Shown in pieces: positions 46,745-59,071 of a stretch of 64,000 bases of DNA. Positions within the stretch are counted from its first letter, which is position 1. Every line of letters starts with the position of its first letter. Below the pieces are notes generated by a model. The model saw only the letters and a program-made list of their open reading frames with translations, was not told the DNA's origin and did not search any database. The DNA is from Ignatzschineria sp. F8392 (GTDB lineage: Bacteria > Pseudomonadota > Gammaproteobacteria > Cardiobacteriales > Wohlfahrtiimonadaceae). The DNA is taken from the NCBI RefSeq assembly GCF_002252045.1, contig NZ_NEFF01000001.1:186001-250000 (forward strand), in the 5' to 3' direction. The translations under genes were made by a program, and so were the position numbers.

Positions 46745-47545
46745 TCAGCGAAAATAGTGGAGCCCAAAGATCTGGTCAAGTTGCCGTGCTACGCCATCTT
46801 CAATGTTTTTAGCGATGATTCGATCGGGAAACTGTGCTTTTAACGGTTCTGTTGCATTACCCATAATAAAAGGGTGCGCCACCAGTGAGAGTAGTTCTCG
46901 GTCATTGAGTTGATCACCAAAAGCGATGCAATGTTGTGGGTCGATATTGAGTGCCTCTAAGACATATTGTGCACCGACTGCTTTATTGATCCCTAGCGGC
47001 ATCACTTCGAGATAGGTTGATGATGAGGTTGAAACTGAAGCGCCATCAAAGAAATCATAGGCGATTGAGAGATGGTCGTGCAGCTCCTCTTCTGGTAAGA
47101 CAAAGAGCGCCTTTGTTAATGTCTCATTGACCCAATCGTGATTAGGGCAAAGAACCTCAAATCGTTCGCCGGGGCAAGTGTAATGGTGGGGAATACCATC
47201 TTTGGTGTAGATAATATTATTGTGGTAGAAGATGGGGGGATATCGATACTCATTAGAGAAGTTGAAAACTTGCTTTAAGACAGGCTTTGGTAATGTTGCC
47301 TCATGTAGAACAGCATCTCTTTTAAAGTCAAAGACGCGAGCGCCATTGTAGTTAATGATATATTCTGTTCCACCAATGGCTTTTGCAAAAGGGAGGCTAC
47401 CGGCAAAACTTCTTCCTGTACTGAAGATGATCTGAATCCCTTTCGATTTTAGTATCGTAAGAATCTCCTGAAGTGCCGGAGAGAGTGCATTATTATCATT
47501 GAGACTGGTGCCATCAAGGTCTAGAAAAATCGCTTTAAAGCTCAT
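46745..47545 (-). CDS. Cof-type HAD-IIB phosphatase
   Basis: 266 residues. HAD motif 1 DLDGTSLND (Asp9, Asp11), motif 2 FSTGRS, and motif 4 FGDQLNDRELLSLV. The C2B cap lies between. These enzymes act on sugar or pyridoxal phosphates; the substrate is not predictable from sequence. It is divergent from hfq. Confidence 0.88.
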   Translation of the reverse strand: MSFKAIFLDLDGTSLNDNNALSPALQEILTILKSKGIQIIFSTGRSFAGSLPFAKAIGGTEYIINYNGARVFDFKRDAVLHEATLPKPVLKQVFNFSNEYRYPPIFYHNNIIYTKDGIPHHYTCPGERFEVLCPNHDWVNETLTKALFVLPEEELHDHLSIAYDFFDGASVSTSSSTYLEVMPLGINKAVGAQYVLEALNIDPQHCIAFGDQLNDRELLSLVAHPFIMGNATEPLKAQFPDRIIAKNIEDGVARQLDQIFGLHYFR

Positions 47546-47921
47546 GAAAGATCCTTTTGTCGAGTGAAATGCATAAAAGAGAACTTGTAGAGTATAGAGT
47601 GATAGCGTGAAGGCGACAAGCGGTGATCAGATGATCTCTTTTATCCCTTTTCATTTCATCTTAGATCTAAATCTTGATCTAAATCGATTAATAGCGCTTT
47701 TAAGTTGGGCTTTTAATGATCGATATTATCGCTATATACTTGAAACTAATTTCTCATTTTAGTGCTAAATAGATTATAATAAGGCGGTAATAAAGCCGAT
47801 CGATACTAGTCGGTAGCAGGCTTCATGTTACTATAGAGTCGGTTTCTTGTAGCGAGGAGCTCTGATAAAATAGAGAACTCATCATATAACGACGATAAGA
47901 ACTAAAAAAGTGAGAACTAAA
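47546..47921. other. Divergent promoter region between the HAD gene and hfq
   Basis: No gene. A candidate hfq promoter is at 47752-47780. Downstream of it, AAGCC / GGCTT and CCGA / TCGG pairs (47788-47825) could fold the hfq leader. miaA, which often precedes hfq, is not here. Confidence 0.55.
47752..47780 (+). promoter_or_regulatory. Candidate promoter of hfq
   Basis: TTCTCA (47752-47757), a 17-base spacer and a perfect TATAAT (47775-47780). It gives a leader of about 135 bases. Confidence 0.4.
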
Positions 47922-48176
47922 ATGGCAAAAATGCAATCCCTTCAAGACCCGTTCCTGAACTTGCTTCGTAAAGAGCGTGTTCCGGTATCTATCTTTTTAA
48001 TCAATGGCATTAAGTTGCAAGGACAGATTGAATCCTTCGACCAATTTGTCATTCTATTAAGATCAAATGTCAGTCAAATGATCTATAAGCATGCGGTGTC
48101 TACAATCGTTCCTGCGAGAAATGTTAATTTAAGCAGTGAAGTGGTAGGAGAAGTTGACGCTCCTATTGCTGAATAG
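47922..48176 (+). CDS. hfq: RNA chaperone Hfq
   Basis: 84 residues from ATG 47922 ([12 protein letters not shown]), preferred over a GTG at 47910 because it fits the family start. Sm fold: Sm1 [20 protein letters not shown] and Sm2 [12 protein letters not shown] with the YKH motif. Rim residues are RKER (16-19). The C-terminal tail is short, about 18 residues less than in E. coli. It pairs small RNAs with mRNAs. First gene of hfq-hflX-hflK-hflC. Confidence 0.96.
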   Translation: MAKMQSLQDPFLNLLRKERVPVSIFLINGIKLQGQIESFDQFVILLRSNVSQMIYKHAVSTIVPARNVNLSSEVVGEVDAPIAE

Positions 48177-48202
48177 CAGAGGTAAGGGCCCATCCTTTAT
48201 TA

Positions 48203-49504
48203 ATGAATCATATAGTAGAGCAATTTAGTCACGAAGATGACAGAGCAATCATCGTCTCTTTAGAGATGCCTGAAAGTGAAGAGGGGGATCTTGCAGAGTT
48301 TAAGGAGTTAGTGACATCTGCAGGTGTTGAGATCCTCTCCTGTATTACAGGAACTCGGCAAACCCCTCATCATAAATATTTTTTAGGAACTGGCAAAGCA
48401 GATGAAGTACGTGTAGCCGTAGAGCAGAGCGATGCTAATGTTGTATTAATTAACCATGATTTAACGCCTAGTCAAAACCGCAACTTAGAAGAGTTATGCG
48501 GTGTTCGTGTGGTTGACCGGACTGGCTTAATTCTCGATATCTTTGCCCAAAGAGCTCAAAGCTTTGAAGGAAAGTTACAGGTTGAATTGGCACAATTAAC
48601 CCGATTATCGACACGTTTAGTACGAAAGCATACTAATCTCTCGCAACAAAGAGGGGGCGCTGTAGGACTTCGCGGGCCAGGGGAGACCCGGCTTGAGATG
48701 GATCGGCGCGTTATTAGTGATCGTATTCGGCAGCTTAAAAAACGTCTTGAGACCGTGACAAAGATGCGTGCGCAGGGGCGTATCTCCCGGGAACGTAACG
48801 AGGTTCCTACAATCGCATTAGTCGGCTATACCAATGCCGGCAAATCTTCTCTTTTCAATCGATTAACTGCCGCTGGTGTCTATGTGCAAGATCAACTCTT
48901 TGCAACACTCGATCCGACTCATAGAGCGTTAGATATTGAGTTTGTTGGCAGAGCAGTTTTAGTTGATACCGTTGGATTTATCTCTAAACTTCCTCATGAT
49001 CTTGTAGAAGCATTTAAATCAACTTTGCAGGAAGCTGTTGAAGCGGATCTTCTTCTCGAGGTGATCGATGTTGCAGATCCAGAGAGAGATCTAAAGATGC
49101 GAGAGGTGACTGCTGTTTTAGAGCAGATCGGTGCAGAAGCAGTACCGCGATTACAGGTCTTTAATAAGATCGATCTTAAACCTGAGATTGAGCCCCATAA
49201 TGAGATGTCAGAAGGGGGCGTTGTTAAAGCTGTTTGGATTTCAGCAGCTAAAGATATTGGTATTGATCTACTTTTAGAGGGAATCGCTTCCCACTTTCAG
49301 AAAGAGCACCTCTCAATGAGATTGATACTTCCCCCAAGTGAAGGGCGATTAAGAGCAGAGCTCTATGCGCTTGATGCAGTTAAAGAGGAAGCGTTTGGCA
49401 AAAATGGTGAGTTTCTTTTAGATCTCTATGTTGCTCGATATCGAATTATGCGACTATTGAAGGAGCAGCCAGAAGCAGCTTCCTATTTCGAACAATATCT
49501 ATAG
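48203..49504 (+). CDS. hflX: Ribosome-associated GTPase HflX
   Basis: 433 residues. It splits stalled 70S ribosomes, for example after heat shock. The N-terminal HflX domain has GTGKADEV and GLILDIFAQRA; the linker holds GGAVGLRGPGETRLEMDRR; the G domain has GYTNAGKSSLFNRL, DTVGFI and NKID. 26 bases after hfq, the standard order. Confidence 0.96.
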   Translation: MNHIVEQFSHEDDRAIIVSLEMPESEEGDLAEFKELVTSAGVEILSCITGTRQTPHHKYFLGTGKADEVRVAVEQSDANVVLINHDLTPSQNRNLEELCGVRVVDRTGLILDIFAQRAQSFEGKLQVELAQLTRLSTRLVRKHTNLSQQRGGAVGLRGPGETRLEMDRRVISDRIRQLKKRLETVTKMRAQGRISRERNEVPTIALVGYTNAGKSSLFNRLTAAGVYVQDQLFATLDPTHRALDIEFVGRAVLVDTVGFISKLPHDLVEAFKSTLQEAVEADLLLEVIDVADPERDLKMREVTAVLEQIGAEAVPRLQVFNKIDLKPEIEPHNEMSEGGVVKAVWISAAKDIGIDLLLEGIASHFQKEHLSMRLILPPSEGRLRAELYALDAVKEEAFGKNGEFLLDLYVARYRIMRLLKEQPEAASYFEQYL

Positions 49505-49584
49505 GTGCAAATAGCGTAAAAAATTGGTATCTTGTCGAGTTGGTATTCAACAGTTTCGGTAAGATCTGGAATCAAAGGGATTAA

Positions 49585-50832
49585 ATGAAAAAAAATAACT
49601 TAGAGATGGCTTGGCAAGAGCCTAAAGATAGCCAGCAAGGTGGCTCATCAGGTAGTCCTCATGGAAATAATCAGCCGAATGATCAACGACCTAAAAATGG
49701 CGCTGGACCCGATCTTGACGAAATTTTTAAAAAGTTAGGCGGTGCATTTCGTGGTAAGAAAGGGATGGGCGGTCATCGACATGGCGGTTATGGTAAATAT
49801 ATCGCTTTAGGTGGTGCTGTTCTTCTATGTGGTTGGTTAGCAACAGGTTTCTATACAATTGATGCGGGACAGAAAGGGGTCGAGTTACTCTTAGGTCAGT
49901 ATCATGCCACTAAAGATCCTGGTTTAAGATGGCGTCTTCCTAATCCGATTGGTGATCATCGCATCATCGATATTCAACGTCGATTTTCACAAAAGATCGG
50001 TTCTACCGCTAAAGGAAATCGTCGTGCTGCGATGTTAACAAAGGATGAAAACTTAGTTGATGTGAGTGTTGAGGTTCAATATCAGATTAATAATGATGAT
50101 CCTTCACAATATTGGTTTACATCTGTTGATCCCGATAAAACATTAAAAGAGGTTGTCGATAGTGCAACCCGTGAGCGTGTTGGTCAAACATCTCTAGATG
50201 ATATTTTGACAGATGGTCGAGAGCAGTTGATGCAAGAGGTTAAAGAGCTTGCTCAAAGTATCTTAGATAACTATCAGATTGGTCTTGTGATTACAAACGT
50301 GAACTTAGAAGATGCGCAAGCGCCGGCAGCGGTGCAAGATGCCTTCTCCGATGCGATTCGTGCCCGTGAAGATGAGCAGAGTCGAATTAACCAAGCGAAT
50401 GCTTATCAGAGTAAAGTCCATGAAGAGGCGCGCGGGGAAGCAGAGAGAATTTTGCGCCAGGCAGAAGCTTATCGTGAGAGTAAAATCGCACAAGCACGCG
50501 GGGAGGCAGAGCGTTTTAATCGCCTCTACTCAGCATATGCTGTAGCGCCAGAGGTGACTAGAGAGCGTCTCTATCTTGAAAATATGGAAGAAGTATTACA
50601 AAACAGTAATAAGCTCTATATGGGTTCAGATAGTAATAACTTAATGATGTTGCCCCTCGATAAGATGACAGGCTCTACAACAAACTCAGGATTGAGTAAG
50701 ACTGAGAAGAGAGAGGGAGCGGTGACAATCGAAGTCAAAGAGACAACGCCGACACCAGAGAGCATTATTCAAAATCAACCCAATAATAACAATGTGAACG
50801 ATCAGAGAAGTCGTGCGCGTTTCACTCGTTAA
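49585..50832 (+). CDS. hflK: FtsH regulator subunit HflK
   Basis: 415 residues. Type II membrane protein: a hydrophilic Gln/Asn/Gly-rich N terminus (1-70), one membrane helix (about 74-92), then a periplasmic SPFH/band-7 domain (AGQKGVELLLGQYHATKDPG) and a long coiled coil (EARGEAERILRQAEAYRESK). With HflC it forms the cage around FtsH protease. 15 bases before hflC. Confidence 0.95.
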   Translation: MKKNNLEMAWQEPKDSQQGGSSGSPHGNNQPNDQRPKNGAGPDLDEIFKKLGGAFRGKKGMGGHRHGGYGKYIALGGAVLLCGWLATGFYTIDAGQKGVELLLGQYHATKDPGLRWRLPNPIGDHRIIDIQRRFSQKIGSTAKGNRRAAMLTKDENLVDVSVEVQYQINNDDPSQYWFTSVDPDKTLKEVVDSATRERVGQTSLDDILTDGREQLMQEVKELAQSILDNYQIGLVITNVNLEDAQAPAAVQDAFSDAIRAREDEQSRINQANAYQSKVHEEARGEAERILRQAEAYRESKIAQARGEAERFNRLYSAYAVAPEVTRERLYLENMEEVLQNSNKLYMGSDSNNLMMLPLDKMTGSTTNSGLSKTEKREGAVTIEVKETTPTPESIIQNQPNNNNVNDQRSRARFTR

Positions 50833-50847
50833 GAGAGGAGAGAGAAA

Positions 50848-51903
50848 ATGAGAATTGTAACTCGCATAGTTTTACCAATCGTCATTATTGTACTGCTTCT
50901 CTTAAGCACATCTTTAGTGATTGTTAAGGAGTGGGAGAAAGGTCTTCAGCTCCGTTTTGGGCGTATCGTTGCCGTCTATGATGAGCCGGGCATCTACTTT
51001 AAATTGCCCTTTATCGATAATGTGAGAATCTTCGATGGAAGAATTCAGACATTAGATACGCCACCAGAACCTTTCTTGACTTCTGAGAAGAAGAACTTGA
51101 TTGTTGATACCTTTATAAAATGGCGTGTCATCGATCCTGAGGTCTATTATCAGAAAGTATCGGGTAATCCCGGTATCTTTAACCGCCTTTTTGAACCTAT
51201 TGTGAAGAATAACTTTAGAGCGGCTTTCGGTAAGCGTGATGTTCAGACAGTTGTCGGCGGTAATGTTACCTCTAAAGGGAGCAAGTATCGTGATGGTTCA
51301 AAGGTGATTGTTGTTGATAAGCCGAGTGATGCGCTCTCCTTAGATCCTAAGACATTAGAAGAGATTCATTCTGAAGATGTCGATATCGTTATTCGCAGCA
51401 AAGAGAATGTTGTTCCTGTTATTGCCGGACAAGAAGTTGATCTGAATAATACTATTAGACAAGAGATTGAGCGGACAATTTTAGTCGCGCTCTCTGTGGA
51501 AGCAAAAGAGTATGGTGTTGAGATTATCGATGTTCGTATTAATGGTGTAGAGCTCCCTGATGATGTGACCGATAACGTCTTTAAGCGAATGAGAACAGAG
51601 CGTGAGCGCGTAGCAACTGAATTGCGTTCTAAAGGGGAAGCAGCCTATATCGAAAAAGTTGCAGAAGCTGATAGTAACCGAACCATTCTTTTGGCAAATG
51701 CTTATGAAGAAGCAGAGAAGATTCGCGGGGAAGGGGATGCTGGAGCCGCAACGATTTATGGAGAAGCTTATGGGCAAGATCCCGATTTTTACTCCTTCTA
51801 TCGTAGTTTAGAGGCGTATAAAAATGCATTCCAAAATGATGGAGATCTCTTAATTCTCGATCCAGAGAGTGATTTCTTTAAGCATTTTCAGCAGAAACAG
51901 TAA
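50848..51903 (+). CDS. hflC: FtsH regulator subunit HflC
   Basis: 351 residues. N-terminal membrane helix (8-25), an SPFH domain (VKEWEKGLQLRFGRIVAVYD) and a coiled coil ending in the GQDPDFYSFYRSLEAY block typical of HflC. It is some 15 residues longer than E. coli HflC; part of the difference is the loop KGSKYRDGSKVIVVDKPSDA. Confidence 0.95.
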   Translation: MRIVTRIVLPIVIIVLLLLSTSLVIVKEWEKGLQLRFGRIVAVYDEPGIYFKLPFIDNVRIFDGRIQTLDTPPEPFLTSEKKNLIVDTFIKWRVIDPEVYYQKVSGNPGIFNRLFEPIVKNNFRAAFGKRDVQTVVGGNVTSKGSKYRDGSKVIVVDKPSDALSLDPKTLEEIHSEDVDIVIRSKENVVPVIAGQEVDLNNTIRQEIERTILVALSVEAKEYGVEIIDVRINGVELPDDVTDNVFKRMRTERERVATELRSKGEAAYIEKVAEADSNRTILLANAYEEAEKIRGEGDAGAATIYGEAYGQDPDFYSFYRSLEAYKNAFQNDGDLLILDPESDFFKHFQQKQ

Positions 51904-51915
51904 GACATAATTGTG

Positions 51916-51935
51916 AATATTGAGAATTCAATATT
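51916..51935. repeat. Inverted repeat upstream of purA
   Basis: AATATTGA and TCAATATT with spacer GAAT, 12 bases past hflC. A smaller dyad, AGCGC / GCGCT with spacer ATT, is at 51994-52006, before purA. Neither resembles the E. coli PurR box. Confidence 0.45.
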
Positions 51936-52022
51936 GGATGTAACGTTAAATATTAGTTTCAATTTCACGCTGTCTATTTGTATCAATTTAAAGAGCGCAT
52001 TGCGCTAGATTCATTTTCATGA

Positions 52023-53327
<1,305 letters not shown>

Positions 53328-53344
53328 TAGAAGGTAATCCTGTA

Positions 53345-54826
53345 ATGGAGTTAAAAGCTTTTAAAGCTTACGATATTCGGGGGGAATACCCCCTTGAGAT
53401 TAATGAAGACCTAGCTTATAAGCTAGGTCTTGCATTTGTAGCGGAATATCGGGCTAAAGTGGTCGTTGTTGGACATGATATTCGTCAAAGTAGTCCGCAA
53501 CTTTTCACTCAATTAGTCGCAGGTATCTGTGATGCCGGCGCCGATGTTATCTCTCTCGATATCTGTGGAACGGAAGAGGTCTACTTCAATACTGTCTATC
53601 TCGAAGCAGATGGCGGCATTATGATTACAGCAAGCCATAACCCCAAGAGTCACAACGGTTTTAAATTGGTAGCGAGAGGCGCAGAGCCTATCAGCGGTTC
53701 CACTGGCCTTGAGGCATTAAAAAGACGTATTTTGCAGGAAGATTTTGGTCATTTCACTCTGAGAGAGAAGGGGCTATTAAGGCACTTTGTCGATAAGAGG
53801 CCTTATCTTCAAGCATTGTTGCAAGCCTCTTCAATGGCATTGCCGCAAAGAGGTGAAGATTTCCCTTTAAACTCATTCACTTCAGCTTCATCAGCGTCAT
53901 CAGTTTCATCCACCCTATCCACCTCACTCATTTCACCCATTTCACCCATTTCACCAAAGTCATTAAGGATCGTCTGTAATAGTGGCAATGGTTGCGCCGG
54001 AGCGATTGTTGATCTTCTTGAGCCTTATCTGCCTTATCAGCTAATAAAGATTCATCATGAGCCAGATGGTGCTTTTCCAAATGGTGTGCCTAATCCACTT
54101 TTAGTGGAGAGACGACAGGCAACCCAAGAGGCGATACAGGCTTCTAGGGCTGATTTTGGTGTTGCGTGGGATGGTGATTTTGATCGTTGTTTCTTCTTTG
54201 ATGAAAGAGGGGATTTTGTAGATAGTTCCTATATTGTTGGGCTATTAGCAACCGTATTATTAACGGATCATCCCAATTCTACTATTGTGATTGATACTCG
54301 GCAGACACTCAATAGTGAAGAGGCGATCAAGAATGCTGGTGGAAAGGTTGTTATTTCTGCCGGTGGACACTCACCGATGAAGGAGAGTATGCGGAAGTTT
54401 AATGCACTTTATGGTGGAGAGATGAGTGCTCACCACTACTTTCAAGCATTTCATTACTGCGATTCGGGAATGATCCCTTTTCTTCTAATCTCTCAGCTTT
54501 TAGCAAAGAGCGATCAGACATTAGGCGCGCTCGTTGCAGCTGCAAGAAAACGTTATCCTTGTAGCGGAGAGTTGAACTATCTTGTAGTGGATTCTGACTT
54601 AGTGATCATGAAGATTGCCGATTATTTTAGAGGTGAAGCGATCTCCGAGGATTATCTCGATGGTTTAAGTCTGCGTTTAGAAGATTCACGAATCAATGTG
54701 CGCGCCTCCAATACAGAGCCTTATTTACGGATTAATATTGAAGGAAGAGGCTCAACAGAGATCGTTAAAGCGCGACAAAAAGAGATCGAGCAGCTATTGA
54801 CCCCCTATTTACAATCTTCTTTATAA
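53345..54826 (+). CDS. manB: Phosphomannomutase (ManB/CpsG type) with Ser-rich insertion
   Basis: 493 residues, about 35 longer than E. coli CpsG. Alpha-D-phosphohexomutase converting mannose 6-phosphate and 1-phosphate for GDP-mannose and surface sugars. The phospho-serine is Ser97 in ITASHNPKSHNGFKL; the metal loop is DGDFDRC; sugar binding is GGEMSAHHYF; the phosphate loop is RASNTEPYLRIN. Between domains 1 and 2, residues about 162-206 are an unconserved segment rich in Ser and Thr, with ISPISPISP encoded by three 9-bp repeats (53930-53956). It looks like a tolerated linker expansion. 17 bases after purA. Confidence 0.9.
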   Translation: MELKAFKAYDIRGEYPLEINEDLAYKLGLAFVAEYRAKVVVVGHDIRQSSPQLFTQLVAGICDAGADVISLDICGTEEVYFNTVYLEADGGIMITASHNPKSHNGFKLVARGAEPISGSTGLEALKRRILQEDFGHFTLREKGLLRHFVDKRPYLQALLQASSMALPQRGEDFPLNSFTSASSASSVSSTLSTSLISPISPISPKSLRIVCNSGNGCAGAIVDLLEPYLPYQLIKIHHEPDGAFPNGVPNPLLVERRQATQEAIQASRADFGVAWDGDFDRCFFFDERGDFVDSSYIVGLLATVLLTDHPNSTIVIDTRQTLNSEEAIKNAGGKVVISAGGHSPMKESMRKFNALYGGEMSAHHYFQAFHYCDSGMIPFLLISQLLAKSDQTLGALVAAARKRYPCSGELNYLVVDSDLVIMKIADYFRGEAISEDYLDGLSLRLEDSRINVRASNTEPYLRINIEGRGSTEIVKARQKEIEQLLTPYLQSSL

Positions 54827-54840
54827 ATAAAAATTAACAA

Positions 54841-54920
54841 ATAAAAACCCATAAACAAAAACCCATAAACAAAAATCCATAAACAAAAATCCATAAACAA
54901 AAATCCATAAATAAAAATGC
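54841..54920. repeat. 14-bp tandem repeat ATAAACAAAAAYCC, four full copies
   Basis: Full copies at 54851-54864, 54865-54878, 54879-54892 and 54893-54906, with partial units on both sides (54841-54850 and from 54907). It lies between the convergent phosphomannomutase and lptG, right beside the lptG terminator. Confidence 0.8.
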
Positions 54921-54939
54921 CGGCACTTAAAGCCGGCAT
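54912..54939 (-). terminator. Terminator of the tgt-lptF-lptG operon
   Basis: On the minus strand ATGCCGGC / GCCGGCAT, a perfect 8-bp stem with a 7-base loop, then TTTTTATTTATG. It lies 16 bases after the lptG stop. Confidence 0.88.
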
Positions 54940-54954
54940 CTCTACAATTAGGAG

Positions 54955-55989
54955 TTATGGTAATAATTTAAAGAGCGCATAAGCGATCGCAATCGCTAAA
55001 ATTGTCGGAAAGAGAGCACCTAGTAGCGGAGAGAATCCGGAGATAAGGATAAAGTGTCCTAACATCTGTGTTGTTAAGTAGATAATGAGCCCCAAAATAA
55101 CCCCGATCAAGATGCGCTCACCAATTCCTTGTCGTCTCTGCTGAGCAAAGACGAGCGGTGCAGCGATAAGGATCATTGAGATATTGGTTAAAGGATTGAA
55201 GACCTTCGACCAAAAAGCAAGGCGATATTCACTACTATCGAGATTATTCTCTTCGAGATAGTTAATAAAACGCCATAGACTCTGGCTCGATTGATATTCT
55301 GGGTCACTAATGAGTGCCGTTAAGGCCGCCTGATCAATATGGGTCTCTATTTTAAAGTCTTTTAGATTCTCTTTGGTGATTTGGCGCTCACTAAAAGTGA
55401 TCGCAGAGAGTGAAGGAATCATCCAATGATCGCCTTCAAGTGTCATATGATCAGCTCTCATAATCTGTTTTAGATAATTATCTTCAGGATTATAAATCGT
55501 GATATTGCGCAGGGAGAGATCATGCATTGATCTCACTTCAATAATATAACCGCCATCAATCGCCCAAAATCCCTTCCCAACACTGCTCTTATGACTCACT
55601 TCAAGTGCTCTTTCATGGGTCTCTGGAACAATATATTCACCGATTAAGACAACGCCAAGACTTAAGATTAGAGTGGTATAGATCGCTCCTTTTAGCGTGC
55701 GAGCTTTACTAAATCCAGCGGTTCTAATAGCGGTTAGTTCATTGTGGCTAGCTAGCTGCCCCAAACCGAGAAGTGTTCCTAAGAGTAATGCCATGGGAAA
55801 GATACGATAGATGCGCGCCGGCATATCATAGAGCAGATAGAGCAACATGTCGGTGACAACATATTGATCATCAAGGTCTTGTAGCTCATTTAGAAAGGTA
55901 AAAAAGGTCTCAATAATAACGAGAAGCAGAAGACAGAGCAGGGTAAAGAAGAGGGAGGTCTTTAAGGTATATCGATCAATTTTTATCAT
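54955..55989 (-). CDS. lptG: Lipopolysaccharide export permease LptG
   Basis: 344 residues. Three membrane helices at each end flank a periplasmic beta-jellyroll domain. With LptF and LptB it extracts LPS from the inner membrane. The N-terminal IDRYTLKTSLFFTLLCL, FPMALLLGTLLGLGQLASHN and ELTAIRTAGFS coupling-helix block are typical. The order lptF then lptG on the minus strand is standard. Confidence 0.93.
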   Translation of the reverse strand: MIKIDRYTLKTSLFFTLLCLLLLVIIETFFTFLNELQDLDDQYVVTDMLLYLLYDMPARIYRIFPMALLLGTLLGLGQLASHNELTAIRTAGFSKARTLKGAIYTTLILSLGVVLIGEYIVPETHERALEVSHKSSVGKGFWAIDGGYIIEVRSMHDLSLRNITIYNPEDNYLKQIMRADHMTLEGDHWMIPSLSAITFSERQITKENLKDFKIETHIDQAALTALISDPEYQSSQSLWRFINYLEENNLDSSEYRLAFWSKVFNPLTNISMILIAAPLVFAQQRRQGIGERILIGVILGLIIYLTTQMLGHFILISGFSPLLGALFPTILAIAIAYALFKLLP

Positions 55990-56129
55990 ATTATCCTCGC
56001 GATAACGATCTGTCGTCCACGATGGGATTTTGGCTATTTAGGGTTCTCATAATTGGGTCTCCTTGTAATTCTTAATTATCTCTTAGCGATATTGATGGGA
56101 GTTCTCTTGAATCATTTTTAGAGATATTA

Positions 56130-57185
56130 TTAGAGAGATCTGTTGTAACGCCGGTAGACAATGTAGGCGAAGATAAACATGATGAGCTGAATCCACCAAA
56201 TGCCTAAATCAGGGTTAATTTTGCCACTCTTAATCCAGGAGAGTCCGATACCTAAGAAGTTAAAGTAGAAGACGTAAAAGATGACCCCCACAATTAATTT
56301 ATTGAAGCGACCTTCTCGCGGTCGAGAGTGTGAGAGTGCCGGGATCAACAAAATTAAGAGATAGATTGAGATCGGACCGGAAAGGCGTCGCTGTAACTCC
56401 CGTTTCTCATCTACCGTTGTGCCGGTGATGACATCATACGCACTCCAGGCAATCGCTTTCGGCCAAGCATCACTACTTTCAGTATCGAGGCGGATTCGTA
56501 GCGTATCGAAGAAGAGCACTTCTGAAAAATCAGCATTTGTGGTTGTCCTTGAGCCATCTTCTAAGATCACAAAACGGGTATTATCCTCATTGATCTGTTG
56601 GGTTCCCTTTTCGGCAATGGTAATAGTATGATGCCCATTCGCTTCATTCGTTTTGATAAAGATCTTGTTCAGCGTTCCATCTTCCGCATTGATCGATTGT
56701 ACGTAGATAGTCTGCTTCCCTCTGGCAAACTCCTGGAAAACACCTGGTTTTAAGATTGTCAGCTGGGCCTCTTCTCGTGCCTTTTTTAAGACCACTTCTT
56801 GAATTTGTGCAATCTCCGGCACAATCCAGAAATTTAAAATTAAGATGAGAAAACTTAAGGGAATTCCGATCTGCAACAAAATACGATAGAGTCGTTTAAC
56901 CGGCATTCCTAAAGCGTAAAAGGCGGTCATCTCACTATCTTTATAGAGTCTACCGAAAGCCAAGATAGAGGCGAGTAGAAAGCTCAAAGGGAGCAGTTCA
57001 GTGATAAATCGAACAACTTGTAGGCCTAGCAATGAGATCACAGCTGATTGCGATAGAGTTCCATTGATCACTTGGTTGAGATAGAAGGCCAATCGCTGCA
57101 CAAGCAGAATAGAGATCAGTACCAAGAGTACTGCTGCGAAGGTCGACAAGATCTCTCGTCGAATATAGCGATTAATGAGACTCAT
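56130..57185 (-). CDS. lptF: Lipopolysaccharide export permease LptF
   Basis: 351 residues. NRYIRREILSTFAAVLLVLI at the start, LPLSFLLASILAFGRLYKDS and EMTAFYALGMPVKRL as coupling helix, then a periplasmic domain and C-terminal helices with LLIPALSHSRPREGRFNKL. It pairs with LptG. 140 bases separate the two, longer than usual. Confidence 0.94.
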   Translation of the reverse strand: MSLINRYIRREILSTFAAVLLVLISILLVQRLAFYLNQVINGTLSQSAVISLLGLQVVRFITELLPLSFLLASILAFGRLYKDSEMTAFYALGMPVKRLYRILLQIGIPLSFLILILNFWIVPEIAQIQEVVLKKAREEAQLTILKPGVFQEFARGKQTIYVQSINAEDGTLNKIFIKTNEANGHHTITIAEKGTQQINEDNTRFVILEDGSRTTTNADFSEVLFFDTLRIRLDTESSDAWPKAIAWSAYDVITGTTVDEKRELQRRLSGPISIYLLILLIPALSHSRPREGRFNKLIVGVIFYVFYFNFLGIGLSWIKSGKINPDLGIWWIQLIMFIFAYIVYRRYNRSL

Positions 57186-57263
57186 ATCATTACTGTTCCA
57201 TAATTTGAGGACCTAAATCGGTCGCTGAAAGTGTAGATCGCTGTGAGTAAAGGAGAAGAGAGG

Positions 57264-58514
<1,251 letters not shown>

Positions 58515-58609
58515 TTAAGAGGCTAACTCTCTTAAAAGGTTATCTCATAATCTTACGGGATGAGGCTAGCTGATAGGTGGGCTCACAAGATTCACTGAAA
58601 AAGGATGTT

Positions 58610-59047
58610 ATGGTACAAGTCAGCTTTTATGTTCTACCAACAAGTAACGAAGCTTCTCGACAAAAATTGTTATTGAAGATCTTAGAGAAGGCATATCTTG
58701 CTGAGGAGCCGGCACTTCTCTATAGCGATAATCAGGAGTTGATCCGCTTTTTAGATCGAAAGCTGTGGGAATTGCCCCACATTGAATTTCTTCCACATGC
58801 TGTCATTACGACGGAGGAGGATATTAATGAGGCTGATTTTATCTATCTCTCCGATAAGATGTGGCCATTACCGCATCGATCTTTAATTATCAATATCCAT
58901 CCCTTTGTGCCGGATGATGTTAAAAATGGGCTCTATCAGCGTGTTTTTGAGGTGATTACGCAAGATCCGCAAGTATTAGAAGAGAGCCGAAATCGTTATC
59001 GGCTCTATCGTCAATTGGGGTTTGAGATCGAAACTCATAAGTTATAA
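58610..59047 (+). CDS. holC: DNA polymerase III subunit chi
   Basis: 145 residues from ATG 58610 (MVQVSFYVLPT), with AGGA eight bases upstream; a GTG at 58577 would add 11 unconserved residues. Chi links the clamp loader to SSB. FYVLPTSNEASRQKLLLKIL and the central LLYSDNQELIRFLDRKLWEL fit the family. It is divergent from tgt. Confidence 0.88.
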   Translation: MVQVSFYVLPTSNEASRQKLLLKILEKAYLAEEPALLYSDNQELIRFLDRKLWELPHIEFLPHAVITTEEDINEADFIYLSDKMWPLPHRSLIINIHPFVPDDVKNGLYQRVFEVITQDPQVLEESRNRYRLYRQLGFEIETHKL

Positions 59048-59071
59048 CAGGTTATAATAATTATGATGTCC

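Noticed and set aside
53828-53962. Frameshift or pseudogene in phosphomannomutase
   Set aside because: The frame stays open through the repeat, and both flanking domains align to family motifs in the same frame.
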